From assembly GCF_937926365.1 (NCBI RefSeq), contig NZ_CALAOH010000226.1, positions 1 through 64,000 on the forward strand: 64,000 bases of DNA, read 5' to 3'. The translations under genes and the position numbers were made by a program. This document shows, piece after piece, positions 25,341 to 34,911 of this stretch (position 1 is the stretch's first letter; every line of letters begins with the position of its first letter). The notes under the pieces were generated by a model, which saw nothing but the letters and a program-made list of their open reading frames with translations, did no database searches and was not told where the DNA came from. The DNA is from an uncultured Azohydromonas sp. (lineage in GTDB: Bacteria > Pseudomonadota > Gammaproteobacteria > Burkholderiales > Burkholderiaceae_C).

Positions 25341-26132
25341 TTACTGCGGGGTGGAGCGCTCGCCGCCCATCACCTGGCTGAAGCCGCCGTCCACGTAGGT
25401 GATCTCGGCGCTAATGCCCGAGGCCAGGTCCGACATCAGGAACGCGGCGGCATTGCCCACGTCGTCGATCGTGACGTTGCGGCGCAGCGGCGCGTTCGTT
25501 TCCACGATGTCCAGAATTTTGTGGAAGCCCTTGATGCCCGAGGCCGCCAGCGTCTTGATCGGGCCGGCGGAGATGCCGTTGACGCGCACGCCGCGCGGGC
25601 CGAGGTTGGCCGCGAGGTAGCGCACGCTGGCTTCCAGCGAGGCCTTGGCCAGGCCCATGGTGTTGTACGAAGGCACGTAGCGCGCGGCGCCCAGGTAGCT
25701 CAGCGTCAGCAGCGCGCTGTTCTCGCGCAGCATGGGCAAGGCGGCCTTGGCCATGGCGGGGAAGCTGTAGGAGGAAATGTCGTGCGCAATGCGGAAGGCT
25801 TCACGCGAGAAGCCGTCGAGGAAGTCGCCGGCGATGGCTTCGCGCGGCGCGAAGCCGATGGAGTGCACGAAGCCGTCGAACTGCGGCCAGTGCTCCGAGA
25901 GATCGGCGAAGAGCTTGTCGATCTGCGCGTCGTCCGCCACGTCGCAGTCGAAGACCAGGTTCGAGTCGAACTCCTGGGCGAACTCGGTGATGCGTTCCTT
26001 GAAGCGCTCGCCGACGTAGCTGAACGCGAGTTCCGCGCCTTCGCGGCGGCAGGCGCGTGCTATGCCGTAGGCAATCGAGCGGTTGGACAGCAATCCCGTG
26101 ATCAACAGCCGCTTGCCGGCAAGAAATCCCAT
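25341..26132 (-). CDS. fabI: enoyl-[acyl-carrier-protein] reductase (NADH), FabI
   Basis: A 263-residue short-chain dehydrogenase that performs the last reduction of fatty-acid elongation. It has the FabI nucleotide-binding start GKRLLITGLLSNRSIAYGIA and DGFVHSIGFAPRE. The catalytic pair lies in LSYLGAARYVPSYNTMGLAKASLE (Tyr-x6-Lys), followed by NGISAGPIKTLAASGIKGF. Length is typical. It is transcribed alone and is divergent from the rimP operon promoter. Confidence 0.97.
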   Translation of the reverse strand: MGFLAGKRLLITGLLSNRSIAYGIARACRREGAELAFSYVGERFKERITEFAQEFDSNLVFDCDVADDAQIDKLFADLSEHWPQFDGFVHSIGFAPREAIAGDFLDGFSREAFRIAHDISSYSFPAMAKAALPMLRENSALLTLSYLGAARYVPSYNTMGLAKASLEASVRYLAANLGPRGVRVNGISAGPIKTLAASGIKGFHKILDIVETNAPLRRNVTIDDVGNAAAFLMSDLASGISAEITYVDGGFSQVMGGERSTPQ

Positions 26133-26210
26133 GGTGGCTCCGAGAGGTCAAAAATTCGGGCGGGATTCTCGCACGCAGCTTGCTCCACTTCAGTGGGGTG
26201 TGTCGGTCAC

Positions 26211-26239
26211 TTGCCGGTACAGCTCTTGCAGGGTACAAT
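26211..26239 (+). promoter_or_regulatory. sigma-70 promoter of the rimP-nusA-infB operon
   Basis: A TTGCCG -35 box (26211-26216) and a TACAAT -10 box (26234-26239) are separated by 17 bases, about 130 bases upstream of rimP. It is the only well-formed promoter seen in the gap between fabI and rimP. Confidence 0.7.
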
Positions 26240-26263
26240 CCGCTTCTCGCTGAATACCTGAAT

Positions 26264-26290
26264 GGGCGGATCTTCCAGCCCTTTTTTTTT
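26264..26290 (+). terminator. leader attenuator-like terminator upstream of rimP
   Basis: A GGGCGGA/TCC(A)GCCC stem with a one-base bulge and a three-base loop is followed by nine T residues. It lies 25 bases after the predicted -10 box and before rimP, so it can only act on the operon's own leader. NusA, encoded in the operon, could modulate it. Confidence 0.65.
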
Positions 26291-26366
26291 GCTTGATCGA
26301 ATTTCGCATCCCTCACCGTTGCAACCACAGGAGGCCGCAGGTGGCGCCAGCCGCATGCGGGAAGGC

Positions 26367-27041
26367 ATGAACTGGCAGGCTGCCATCGAGCGCACCGTCA
26401 CGGGTCTGGGCTATGAGCTCGTGGAGGTGGAGCGCGCCGCGCGCGGCTTGCTGCGCGTGACCATCGACCGCGTGCCGGGCCAGGTGTACCCCGGTCCCGA
26501 GTCCGAGTCGGTGACGGTGGACGACTGCGAGGCCGTGACGCGGCAGCTGCAGTACGTGCTGGAGGTGGAGAACGCAGATTACGCGCGGCTGGAGGTCTCC
26601 TCGCCCGGACTGGACCGTCCGCTCAAGCGCGAAGCGGACTACGTCCGCTTTGCCGGGGAACTGGTGGAGATCACGCTGAAGCTGCCGTTCCAGGGGCGGC
26701 GCAAGTACCGCGGCGTGCTGCAGCCGCGGCCGGCGCCGCAATCGGGTGCCGGCGAGGGCAGCGCCGCCGAGGAGGCCGTCGCGGTGGCCCCTGCTGGCTG
26801 GCGGCTGGTGCTGCAGGACGAGACGCCGGCGGCAGCGCGCAAGGGCGGGAGCAAGGCCGGACGCTCCAACGCCAAGGCGCGTGCCAAGACCGTGGACGAG
26901 GAGGCGCCGGTGCAGGTGCTGGACTTCGCCTTCGATGAAGTGCGTGAGGCCCGGCTGGTGCCGGTGGTGGATTTCAAGGGCCGGCGGGCCCGCGCTGCGC
27001 AGCCGCAGGAGCCGCAGCAGGACGGAGGACGCACAGAATGA
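26367..27041 (+). CDS. rimP: ribosome maturation factor RimP
   Basis: A 224-residue protein needed for 30S subunit assembly. The N-terminal RimP domain has TVTGLGYELVEVERAARGLL, a ValLeuGluVal run and EVSSPGLDRPLKREADYVRF. The C-terminal SH3-like domain is split by a low-complexity, Ala/Lys/Arg-rich insert of roughly 50-60 residues before VQVLDFAFDEVREARLVPVVDFKG, making it longer than the usual 150-180. ATG 26367 has GGGAAGG just upstream; ATG 26355 is an alternative. Its stop overlaps the nusA start (ATGA). Confidence 0.93.
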   Translation: MNWQAAIERTVTGLGYELVEVERAARGLLRVTIDRVPGQVYPGPESESVTVDDCEAVTRQLQYVLEVENADYARLEVSSPGLDRPLKREADYVRFAGELVEITLKLPFQGRRKYRGVLQPRPAPQSGAGEGSAAEEAVAVAPAGWRLVLQDETPAAARKGGSKAGRSNAKARAKTVDEEAPVQVLDFAFDEVREARLVPVVDFKGRRARAAQPQEPQQDGGRTE

Positions 27042-28516
27042 ACCGCGAAATGTTGATGCTGGTGGACGCCATCTCGCGCGAGAAGAGCGTCGAGCGCGAC
27101 GTGGTGTTCGGCGCCGTGGAGGCGGCCCTGGCCTCGGCCACCAAGAAGCTCCATGGTGGCGAGGTGGACATCCGCGTGGCCATCGACCGCGACACCGGCG
27201 AGTACGAGACCTTCCGCCGCTGGCTGGTGGTGCCTGACAGCGCCGGGCTGCAGAACCCGGACGCCGAGGAGTTGCTGTCGGATGCGCGCGACCGCATCGC
27301 TGACATCGAAGAGGGTGACTACATCGAGGAGCCCATTGAGTCCGTGACCATCGGGCGCATCGGTGCGCAGGCCGCCAAGCAGGTGATCCTGCAGAAGATC
27401 CGTGACGCCGAGCGCGAGCAGCTGCTTAATGACTTTCTCGCCCGCGGCGAGAAGATCATGGTGGGCACCGTCAAGCGGCTGGACAAGGGCGACATCGTCG
27501 TCGAGAGCGGCCGCGTCGAAGGCCGGCTCAAGCGCAGCGAGATGATTCCCAAGGAAAACCTGCGCACCGGCGACCGCGTGCGTGCGTTCATCGCCGGCAT
27601 CGACCCAACCGTCCGCGGGCCGCAGATCATGCTCTCGCGCGCCGCGCCGGGTTTCATGGTCGAGCTGTTCGCGCAGGAAGTGCCCGAGATCGAGCAGGGT
27701 CTGCTGGAGATCAAGAGCTGCGCCCGCGACCCCGGCAGCCGCGCCAAGATCGCCGTGCTCTCGCACGACAAGCGCGTGGACCCGATCGGTACCTGCGTCG
27801 GTGTGCGCGGCTCGCGCGTGAACGCCGTGACCAACGAGCTGGCCGGCGAGCGCGTGGACATCGTCTTGTGGTCCGAGGATCCGGCCCAATTTGTGATCGG
27901 TGCGCTGGCGCCGGCCAACGTGCAGTCGATCGTGGTAGACGAGGAGCGTCACGCGATGGACGTGGTGGTGGACGAGGAGAACCTCGCCATCGCCATCGGC
28001 CGTGGCGGCCAGAACGTGCGCCTGGCCTCCGACCTCACCGGTTGGCGCATCAACATCATGACGGCCGAGGAATCGCAGGCCAAGCAGGCTTCCGAAACCG
28101 AGAAGCTGCGTAGCCTGTTCGTGGAGAAGCTCGACGTGGACGAGGAGGTCGCCGACATCCTCATTGCCGAGGGCTTCGCCAGCCTGGAAGAAGTTGCCTA
28201 CGTTCCCATGCAGGAAATGCTGGAAATCGAGGCCTTTGACGAGGAAACCGTGGGAGAGCTGCGCAAGCGTGCCAAGGATGCGCTGCTGACCATGGAAATT
28301 GCGCGCGAGGAAGCCGTGGAGGAGGTGTCGCAGGATCTGCGCGACCTCGACGGCCTCACGCCCGAAGTGATTGCCAAGCTGGCCGACGGCGGTGTTCATA
28401 CCCGCGACGACCTGGCCGACCTGGCCGTCGATGAACTGACTGAAATGACTGGCCTGGACGACGTGGCGGCCAAGGCTTTGATCATGAAGGCGCGTGAACA
28501 CTGGTTCAACGCCTGA
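27038..28516 (+). CDS. nusA: transcription termination/antitermination factor NusA
   Basis: A 492-residue RNA polymerase-binding factor controlling pausing, termination and antitermination. It has the N-terminal polymerase-binding domain (MNREMLMLVDAISREKSVER), then S1, KH1 (DPIGTCVGVRGSRVNAV), KH2 (IAIGRGGQNVRLASDL) and two C-terminal acidic Ala-rich repeats (DVDEEVADILIAEGF and GVHTRDDLADLAVDELTEM) as in proteobacterial NusA. The full family length and the ATGA overlap with rimP mark the standard operon. Confidence 0.98.
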   Translation: MNREMLMLVDAISREKSVERDVVFGAVEAALASATKKLHGGEVDIRVAIDRDTGEYETFRRWLVVPDSAGLQNPDAEELLSDARDRIADIEEGDYIEEPIESVTIGRIGAQAAKQVILQKIRDAEREQLLNDFLARGEKIMVGTVKRLDKGDIVVESGRVEGRLKRSEMIPKENLRTGDRVRAFIAGIDPTVRGPQIMLSRAAPGFMVELFAQEVPEIEQGLLEIKSCARDPGSRAKIAVLSHDKRVDPIGTCVGVRGSRVNAVTNELAGERVDIVLWSEDPAQFVIGALAPANVQSIVVDEERHAMDVVVDEENLAIAIGRGGQNVRLASDLTGWRINIMTAEESQAKQASETEKLRSLFVEKLDVDEEVADILIAEGFASLEEVAYVPMQEMLEIEAFDEETVGELRKRAKDALLTMEIAREEAVEEVSQDLRDLDGLTPEVIAKLADGGVHTRDDLADLAVDELTEMTGLDDVAAKALIMKAREHWFNA

Positions 28517-28575
28517 TCATCATCCCTGACCCACGCCCGCAAGACCGCATCGCCCAGCAAGCAAGGATTCCCATA

Positions 28576-31500
28576 ATGGCCGTGACAACCGTCGCTCAGT
28601 TCGCCGCCCAGCTCAATCGCCCGGCGTCGACACTGCTCGAGCAACTGCAGTCCGCCGGTGTCAGCAAGCGCTCCACCGACGACGCGCTCACCGATGCCGA
28701 CAAGGAGCGGCTGCTGGCTCATCTGCGCAGCAGCCACGGAACCGGCGGAGGCGATCGCAAGAAGATCACGCTCACGAGCCGGAGCACCAGCGAGATCAAG
28801 CAGGCCGATGCCTCCGGCAAGGCCCGCACGATCCAGGTAGAAGTGCGCAAGAAGCGCACGTTCGTGAAGCCTGACGAGGCGCCCGCGCCCGAGATTTCGG
28901 CTGAAGAGCTGCGCCGCCGCGAGGAAGAGGCGCGCGCCCAGGCCGAGGCCCTGCGCCGCCAGGAAGAGGAGCTGGCCGAGCGCCAGCGCCAGCGCGAAGC
29001 CGAGGAAAAGCGCCAGCGCGAGGAGGCCGAGGCCGCTCGCCGTGCCCGCGAGGCCGAAGAGGCCGCGGCGCGCGAGCGCGAGGCTGCCGCCACCAAGGAG
29101 GCGCAGGCCGCTCAGGCGGCGCAGGCCGCCAAGACCGCCCGTGAGCAGGCCGCGGCCCGCGCCGCTGCCGAGGCCGCGGCGTTGCAGGCGGCTTCTCGTC
29201 GCCAGCACCAGGGTGTACGCCATGCGCCGCGCCAGCAGCCCGCCTCCCGTGCCGGCGCGCCGGCTCCCGCACCGGCCGCCGCCGCTCCGGCGCCTGCCCC
29301 GGTTGCTGCACCCGCGCCGGCTCCCGCACCGATTCCCGTGCCGCCGCGTGGTGCGCCCGCGGTCGCTGCGCCGGCTACACCTGCGCCTGCCGCCGAGCCG
29401 CCCAAGCCCGCGCTGCGCGTGGTGAAGGCTGCCGAGGTGGCCGATGCCGAGAAGCAGCGCCTGGCCGAGCTGGAACGCCGCCGCAAGGCCGCCGAGGCCG
29501 AGGCCGCTGCCATTCGCGCCATGATGAATGCGCCCAAGAAGGTGCTCGTGGCCAAGAAGGAGGAGCCCAAGCCGGCGCCTGCGCCCATCAAGGGCACCAT
29601 CCACAAGCCCGCAGCCAAGACGGCTGGCGGTGCGCCCGCACCCGCGCAGGCGACGGCGGCCCCCGGTGCCAAGCCCGGCGACAAGAAGTCGGTCAAGTCC
29701 GAGAAGCTGTCTTCCAGCTGGGCCGATGACGCCGCCAAGAAGCGCGCCGCGGTCAAGGGCCGCACCGACGCCGGTGCCGGCGCCGCCCGCGCGGGCTGGC
29801 GTTCGCCGCGTGGCGGCCGCCGTGGCGGCGATCGCGACGAGCGCGGTTCGTCCAGCTTCGTGGCGCCGACCGAGCCGCAAGTGCAGGAAGTGCACGTGCC
29901 CGAGACCATCAGCGTCGCGGACCTGGCGCACAAGATGAGCGTCAAGGCCTCCGAGGTCATCAAGCAGCTGATGAAGCTGGGCCAGATGGTCACCATCAAC
30001 CAGCAGCTGGACCAGGAGACCGCGATGATCGTGGTCGAGGAAATGGGCCACAAGGCCTTCGCGGCCAAGCTGGACGACCCGGAAGCCTTCCTGGAAGAGG
30101 AAGCCGCCACCAGCACCGCGGAGCAGAAGCCGCGCGCCCCGGTGGTCACGGTCATGGGCCACGTGGACCACGGCAAGACGTCGCTGCTGGACTACATCCG
30201 CCGCTCGCGCGTGGCGGCGGGCGAAGCCGGCGGCATCACGCAGCACATCGGCGCCTACCACGTCGAAACGCCGCGTGGCGTCATCACCTTCCTGGACACC
30301 CCGGGCCACGAGGCCTTCACGGCCATGCGCGCCCGTGGCGCCAAGGCGACCGACATCGTCATCCTGGTGGTGGCGGCCGACGACGGTGTGATGCCCCAGA
30401 CCAAGGAAGCCATCCACCACGCCAAGGCGGCCGGCGTGCCTCTGGTGGTGGCGATCAACAAGATCGACAAGCCTGATTCCAACCTGGATCGCGTGCGCAG
30501 CGAGCTGGTGGCCGAGGAGGTCGTGCCGGAAGAATTCGGCGGCGACTCGCCCTTCGTGCCCGTGTCCGCCCGTACCGGCCAGGGCATCGACGACCTGCTG
30601 GAGCAGGTGCTGCTGCAGGCCGAGGTGCTGGAGCTCAAGGCGGCGGAAGACACGCTGGCCAAGGGCTTGGTGATCGAAGCGCGCCTGGACAAGGGCCGCG
30701 GCCCCGTGGCCACGGTGCTGGTGCAGAGCGGCACCCTGAAGAAGGGCGACGTGGTGCTGGCCGGCTCCAGCTATGGCCGCGTGCGCGCCATGCTGGACGA
30801 GGACGGCAAGGCCACCGAGGCCGCCGGTCCGTCGATTCCCGTGGAGATCCAGGGCCTGACCGAGGTGCCGCAAGCCGGTGACGAGTTCATGGTGCTGGCC
30901 GACGAGCGCCGCGCCCGTGAGATCGCCACCTTCCGCCAGGGCAAGTACCGCGATGTCAAGCTGGCCAAGCAGCAGGCCGCCAAGCTGGAGAACATGTTCG
31001 ACCAGATGGGCGCCGGCGACGTGCAGACGCTGCCGCTGATCATCAAGGCCGACGTGCAGGGCTCGCAGGAAGCGCTGGCTTCCTCGCTGCTCAAGCTCTC
31101 CACCGACGAGGTCAAGGTGCAGATCGTTCACGCGGCCGTGGGTGGCATCAGCGAGAGCGACGTCAATCTGGCCATCGCCTCCAAGGCGGTGATCGTGGGC
31201 TTCAACGTCCGTGCCGATGCCGGTGCGCGCAAGCTCGCCGAGAACAACGGCGTGGACCTGCGCTACTACAACATCATCTACGACGCCGTCGACGAGATCC
31301 GCGCGGCGATGTCGGGGATGCTGGCACCGGAGCAGAAGGAAGAAGCCCTGGGCACGGCGGAGATCCGCACCGTGTTCGTCGCCTCCAAGATCGGCACCGT
31401 GGCGGGCTGCATGGTCACCTCGGGTCTGGTGCGCCGCAACGCGCGCTTCCGCCTGCTGCGCGACAACGTGGTCATCTACACCGGCGAGATCGAGTCGGTG

Positions 31501-31635
31501 CGCCGCATGAAGGACGACGTGCGCGAGGTCAAGGAAGGCTTCGAGTGCGGCATCAAGCTCAAGAACTACAACGACATCGCCGAGGGCGACCAGATCGAGG
31601 TGTTCGAGATCAAGGAGGTGGCGCGCACGCTGTAA
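28576..31635 (+). CDS. infB: translation initiation factor IF-2
   Basis: A 1,019-residue GTPase placing initiator fMet-tRNA on the 30S subunit. The N-terminal IF2_N domain (AVTTVAQFAAQLNRPASTLL) is followed by a roughly 300-residue low-complexity region of Glu/Arg/Ala and Pro/Ala. A second IF2_N (ISVADLAHKMSVKASEVIK) precedes the G domain, with G1 VMGHVDHGKTSLLD, G3 DTPGHEAF and G4 NKIDKP, then domains II-IV. The long linker is usual for this order of bacteria. It lies 59 bases after nusA. Confidence 0.98.
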   Translation: MAVTTVAQFAAQLNRPASTLLEQLQSAGVSKRSTDDALTDADKERLLAHLRSSHGTGGGDRKKITLTSRSTSEIKQADASGKARTIQVEVRKKRTFVKPDEAPAPEISAEELRRREEEARAQAEALRRQEEELAERQRQREAEEKRQREEAEAARRAREAEEAAAREREAAATKEAQAAQAAQAAKTAREQAAARAAAEAAALQAASRRQHQGVRHAPRQQPASRAGAPAPAPAAAAPAPAPVAAPAPAPAPIPVPPRGAPAVAAPATPAPAAEPPKPALRVVKAAEVADAEKQRLAELERRRKAAEAEAAAIRAMMNAPKKVLVAKKEEPKPAPAPIKGTIHKPAAKTAGGAPAPAQATAAPGAKPGDKKSVKSEKLSSSWADDAAKKRAAVKGRTDAGAGAARAGWRSPRGGRRGGDRDERGSSSFVAPTEPQVQEVHVPETISVADLAHKMSVKASEVIKQLMKLGQMVTINQQLDQETAMIVVEEMGHKAFAAKLDDPEAFLEEEAATSTAEQKPRAPVVTVMGHVDHGKTSLLDYIRRSRVAAGEAGGITQHIGAYHVETPRGVITFLDTPGHEAFTAMRARGAKATDIVILVVAADDGVMPQTKEAIHHAKAAGVPLVVAINKIDKPDSNLDRVRSELVAEEVVPEEFGGDSPFVPVSARTGQGIDDLLEQVLLQAEVLELKAAEDTLAKGLVIEARLDKGRGPVATVLVQSGTLKKGDVVLAGSSYGRVRAMLDEDGKATEAAGPSIPVEIQGLTEVPQAGDEFMVLADERRAREIATFRQGKYRDVKLAKQQAAKLENMFDQMGAGDVQTLPLIIKADVQGSQEALASSLLKLSTDEVKVQIVHAAVGGISESDVNLAIASKAVIVGFNVRADAGARKLAENNGVDLRYYNIIYDAVDEIRAAMSGMLAPEQKEEALGTAEIRTVFVASKIGTVAGCMVTSGLVRRNARFRLLRDNVVIYTGEIESVRRMKDDVREVKEGFECGIKLKNYNDIAEGDQIEVFEIKEVARTL

Positions 31636-31663
31636 TCCAGCCTGCCGTCCCTTTCTGACGCAG

Positions 31664-31687
31664 CCCCGCCCCAGAAGGGCGGGGTTT
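31664..31687 (+). terminator. hairpin between infB and rbfA
   Basis: A perfect eight-base stem CCCCGCCC/GGGCGGGG with loop CAGAA is followed by only TTTG. The weak T tract suggests partial termination or mRNA end protection inside the operon. Confidence 0.6.
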
Positions 31688-31705
31688 GTATTTCAGGAGC
31701 TCCGC

Positions 31706-32071
31706 ATGCGACACAAGAGAAGCATCCCCAACCGCAGTTTCCGCATTGCCGACCAGATCCAGCGCGACGTGGCCGAGCTCGTGCGCGAGCTCAAGGACCC
31801 GCGCGTGGGCATGGTCACGATCAATGCCGTCGAGGTCACGCCCGATTACGCGCACGCGAAGGTTTTCTTCTCGCTGCTGGTGGGCGACCCGCAGCAGACC
31901 CAGCAGGCTCTCAACGAGGCTGCCGGTTTTCTGCGCAACAGCCTGTTCAAGCGGCTGCAGATCCACACCGTGCCCACGCTGCACTTCCAGTTCGATCGCA
32001 CCACCGAGCGCGCGGCCGAGCTGGGCGCCTTGATCGCGCAGGCCAACGCCACGCGCGCCAAGGAGGACTGA
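31706..32071 (+). CDS. rbfA: ribosome-binding factor A
   Basis: A 121-residue KH-fold 30S maturation factor. The family core is plain: FRIADQIQRDVAELVRELKD, VTINAVEVTPDYAHAKVFFS and LNEAAGFLRNSLFKRLQIHT ending PTLHFQFDRTTERAAEL. It follows infB and precedes truB with four bases between, the canonical order. Confidence 0.97.
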   Translation: MRHKRSIPNRSFRIADQIQRDVAELVRELKDPRVGMVTINAVEVTPDYAHAKVFFSLLVGDPQQTQQALNEAAGFLRNSLFKRLQIHTVPTLHFQFDRTTERAAELGALIAQANATRAKED

Positions 32072-32075
32072 CCCC

Positions 32076-33068
32076 ATGAGCGGCGCCGCGCGCTCCCCTC
32101 GTCCTGTCCGTGTGCGCCGCGCGCTGCACGGCGTGCTGTTGCTGGACAAGCCGCTGGGCTGGTCCAGCAACGACGCGCTGCAGAAGGTGAAGTGGCTGCT
32201 GCGCGCCGAGAAGGCGGGCCACACCGGCACGCTGGACCCGCTGGCCACCGGCCTGCTGCCGCTGTGCTTCGGCGCGGCCACCAAGTTCTCGCAGGTGAGC
32301 CTGGAGGCCGACAAGCGCTACACCGCCACGCTCAAGCTGGGCCAGGTCACGACCACCGGCGACGCCGAGGGCGAGATCGTCAGCGAGCGCCCCGTGGCCG
32401 TGACCCGCGCTGCCATCGAGGAGGCCTGCGCGCGCCTGACCGGCGTGATCGAGCAGGTGCCGCCGATGCACTCCGCGCTCAAGAAGGACGGCAAGGCGCT
32501 GTACGAGTACGCGCGCGCCGGCATCGAGGTGGAACGCGCGCCGCGGCAGATCACGATTCACGCGCTGGACATCCTGCACTGGCAAGGTGACGCACTGGTC
32601 ATCGACGTGCGCTGCAGCAAGGGCACCTACGTGCGCACGCTGGCGCAGGACCTGGGCGAGTTGCTGGGCTGCGGCGCGCACCTCACGGCGCTGCGCCGCA
32701 CCGGCAGCGGAGCGCTGACGGTGTCGCGCGCCATCAGCCTGGAGGCGCTGCAGGCGCTGGACGAGTCCGCGCGGCTGGCGCTGCTGCAGCCGCCGGACGC
32801 GCTGGTGGCGGACTGGCCGGCGATCCGGCTGCCAGCCGAGGAGGCCGCCCGCTTCCTCTCCGGGCTGCGCCGTCGCGTCAACCACCCCGACATGCCGGCG
32901 GTGCGCGTGTACGGACCCGAGGAGCGCGCCTTCCTGGGCTCGGCCCAGGTGCGCGCCGGCGAGCTCATTGCGCAGCGTCTGCTCAGCCCGCCCGAGGTAC
33001 AGGCGCTGCTCCAAGTTCCCCAAGGCGCCGTGGCGCCGCAGGCCCAAGAGGCCGCCCTGAATCCCTGA
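32076..33068 (+). CDS. truB: tRNA pseudouridine(55) synthase
   Basis: A 330-residue enzyme converting U55 in the tRNA T-loop to pseudouridine. The catalytic aspartate lies in GHTGTLDPLATGLLPLC. LDKPLGWSSNDALQ, the Tyr motif KRYTATLKLG, and SKGTYVRTLAQDLG with TALRRTGSG are all present. A C-terminal extension includes a short PUA-like region (VRVYGPEERAFLG). Length is normal for proteobacteria. Confidence 0.97.
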   Translation: MSGAARSPRPVRVRRALHGVLLLDKPLGWSSNDALQKVKWLLRAEKAGHTGTLDPLATGLLPLCFGAATKFSQVSLEADKRYTATLKLGQVTTTGDAEGEIVSERPVAVTRAAIEEACARLTGVIEQVPPMHSALKKDGKALYEYARAGIEVERAPRQITIHALDILHWQGDALVIDVRCSKGTYVRTLAQDLGELLGCGAHLTALRRTGSGALTVSRAISLEALQALDESARLALLQPPDALVADWPAIRLPAEEAARFLSGLRRRVNHPDMPAVRVYGPEERAFLGSAQVRAGELIAQRLLSPPEVQALLQVPQGAVAPQAQEAALNP

Positions 33069-33081
33069 AAGACGTTCTTTT

Positions 33082-34911
33082 ATGAGCACCCAGATTCGCA
33101 ACATCGCCATCATCGCGCACGTCGACCATGGCAAGACCACGATGGTCGACCAGCTCCTGCGCCAGTCCGGCACCTTCGCCGAGCACGAGAAGGTCGTTGA
33201 CACCGTGATGGACAGCAACGCGATCGAGCGCGAGCGCGGCATCACCATCCTGGCCAAGAACTGCGCCGTGAGCTGGCAAGGCACGCACATCAACATCGTG
33301 GACACCCCGGGCCACGCCGACTTCGGCGGCGAGGTGGAGCGCGCGCTGTCCATGGTGGACGGCGTGGTGCTGCTGATCGACGCCCAGGAAGGCCCGATGC
33401 CGCAGACCCGCTTCGTGACCAAGAAGGCGCTGGCGCTGGGCCTCAAGCCCATCGTGGTCGTCAACAAGGTGGACAAGCCCGGCGCCAACTGCGACAAGGT
33501 CATCAACGCCGCCTTCGACCTGTTCGACAAGCTCGGCGCCACCGACGAGCAGCTGGACTTCCCCGTGGTCTACGCCTCGGGCATCAACGGCTGGTCCTCG
33601 CTGGAAGAGGGCGCTCCGGGCGAGCAGTGGGGCCCGGACATGTCGGCCCTGTTCAACACCATCCTCAAGCACGTGCCGGCGCACCAGGGCGACCCTGACG
33701 CCCCGCTGCAGCTGCAGATCTCGGCGCTGGACTACAACAGCTTCGTCGGTCGCATCGGCGTGGGCCGCGTCAACGCCGGCAAGATCAAGCCGGCCATGGA
33801 CGTGCTGGTGATGGAAGGTCCGGACGGCAAGTCCTTCAAGGGCCGCGTCAACCAGGTGCTGACCTTCCAGGGCCTGGACCGCATGCAGGTGACGGAAGCC
33901 GGCCCGGGCGACATCGTGCTGATCAACGGCATCGAGGACCTGGGCATCGGCGTGACCGTGACCGACCCGGCCAATCCGCAGCCGCTGCCCATGCTGCGCA
34001 TCGACGAGCCGACGCTGACGATGAACTTCTGCGTCAACACCTCGCCGCTGGCCGGCCGCGAAGGCAAGTACGTCACCAGCCGCCAGATCTGGGACCGCCT
34101 GCAGAAGGAGCTGCAGAGCAACGTCGCGCTGCGCGTGAAGGAAACGGACGAGGACGGCGTGTTCGAGGTGGCGGGCCGCGGCGAGCTGCACCTGACCATC
34201 CTGCTGGAGAACATGCGCCGCGAGGGCTACGAGCTGGCCGTGTCCAAGCCGCGCGTGGTGTTCCGCGAGATCGACGGCGTGAAGATGGAGCCGATCGAGC
34301 TGGTGACGGCCGACATCGAGGAAGGCCACCAGGGCGGCGTGATGCAGGCGCTGGGCGAACGCAAGGGCGAGCTGGTGAACATGGAGCCGGACGGCCGCGG
34401 GCGCGTGCGCCTGGAGTACCGCATCCCGGCGCGGGGCCTGATCGGCTTCTCCAACGAGTTCCTGAACCTCACCCGCGGCTCGGGCCTGATCAGCAGCCTG
34501 TTCGACGGCTACGAGCCCTTCAAGGGCGACGTGGGCGGGCGCAAGAACGGCGTGCTGATCTCCATGGACGACGGCGAGATCTTCACCTACGCGCTGGGCA
34601 AGCTCGACGACCGCGGCCGCATGTTCGTGAAGGCGGGCGACCCGGTGTACGAAGGCATGATCGTGGGCGTGCACAACCGCGACAACGACCTGGTGGTCAA
34701 CGCCACGCGCACCAAGCAGCTGACCAACTTCCGCGTCAGCGGCAAGGAAGACGCGATCAAGATCACGCCGCCGATCGAGTGCACGCTGGAGTACGGCGTG
34801 GAGTTCATCGAGGACGACGAGCTGGTGGAGATCACCCCGAAGTCGATCCGGCTGCGCAAGCGCTTCCTGAAGGAGCACGAACGTAAGCGTGCACAGCGCG
34901 AAGGCGCTTGA
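33082..34911 (+). CDS. typA: translational GTPase TypA/BipA
   Basis: A 609-residue ribosome-associated GTPase linked to stress and cold adaptation. It has G1 IIAHVDHGKTTMVDQLL, the switch-I region RERGITILAKNCAV, G3 DTPGHADFGGEVE and G4 NKVDKPGANCD. The TypA-specific C-terminal domain has PARGLIGFSNEFLNLTRGSG and NFRVSGKEDA. Full length. It lies 13 bases after truB. Confidence 0.98.
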   Translation: MSTQIRNIAIIAHVDHGKTTMVDQLLRQSGTFAEHEKVVDTVMDSNAIERERGITILAKNCAVSWQGTHINIVDTPGHADFGGEVERALSMVDGVVLLIDAQEGPMPQTRFVTKKALALGLKPIVVVNKVDKPGANCDKVINAAFDLFDKLGATDEQLDFPVVYASGINGWSSLEEGAPGEQWGPDMSALFNTILKHVPAHQGDPDAPLQLQISALDYNSFVGRIGVGRVNAGKIKPAMDVLVMEGPDGKSFKGRVNQVLTFQGLDRMQVTEAGPGDIVLINGIEDLGIGVTVTDPANPQPLPMLRIDEPTLTMNFCVNTSPLAGREGKYVTSRQIWDRLQKELQSNVALRVKETDEDGVFEVAGRGELHLTILLENMRREGYELAVSKPRVVFREIDGVKMEPIELVTADIEEGHQGGVMQALGERKGELVNMEPDGRGRVRLEYRIPARGLIGFSNEFLNLTRGSGLISSLFDGYEPFKGDVGGRKNGVLISMDDGEIFTYALGKLDDRGRMFVKAGDPVYEGMIVGVHNRDNDLVVNATRTKQLTNFRVSGKEDAIKITPPIECTLEYGVEFIEDDELVEITPKSIRLRKRFLKEHERKRAQREGA

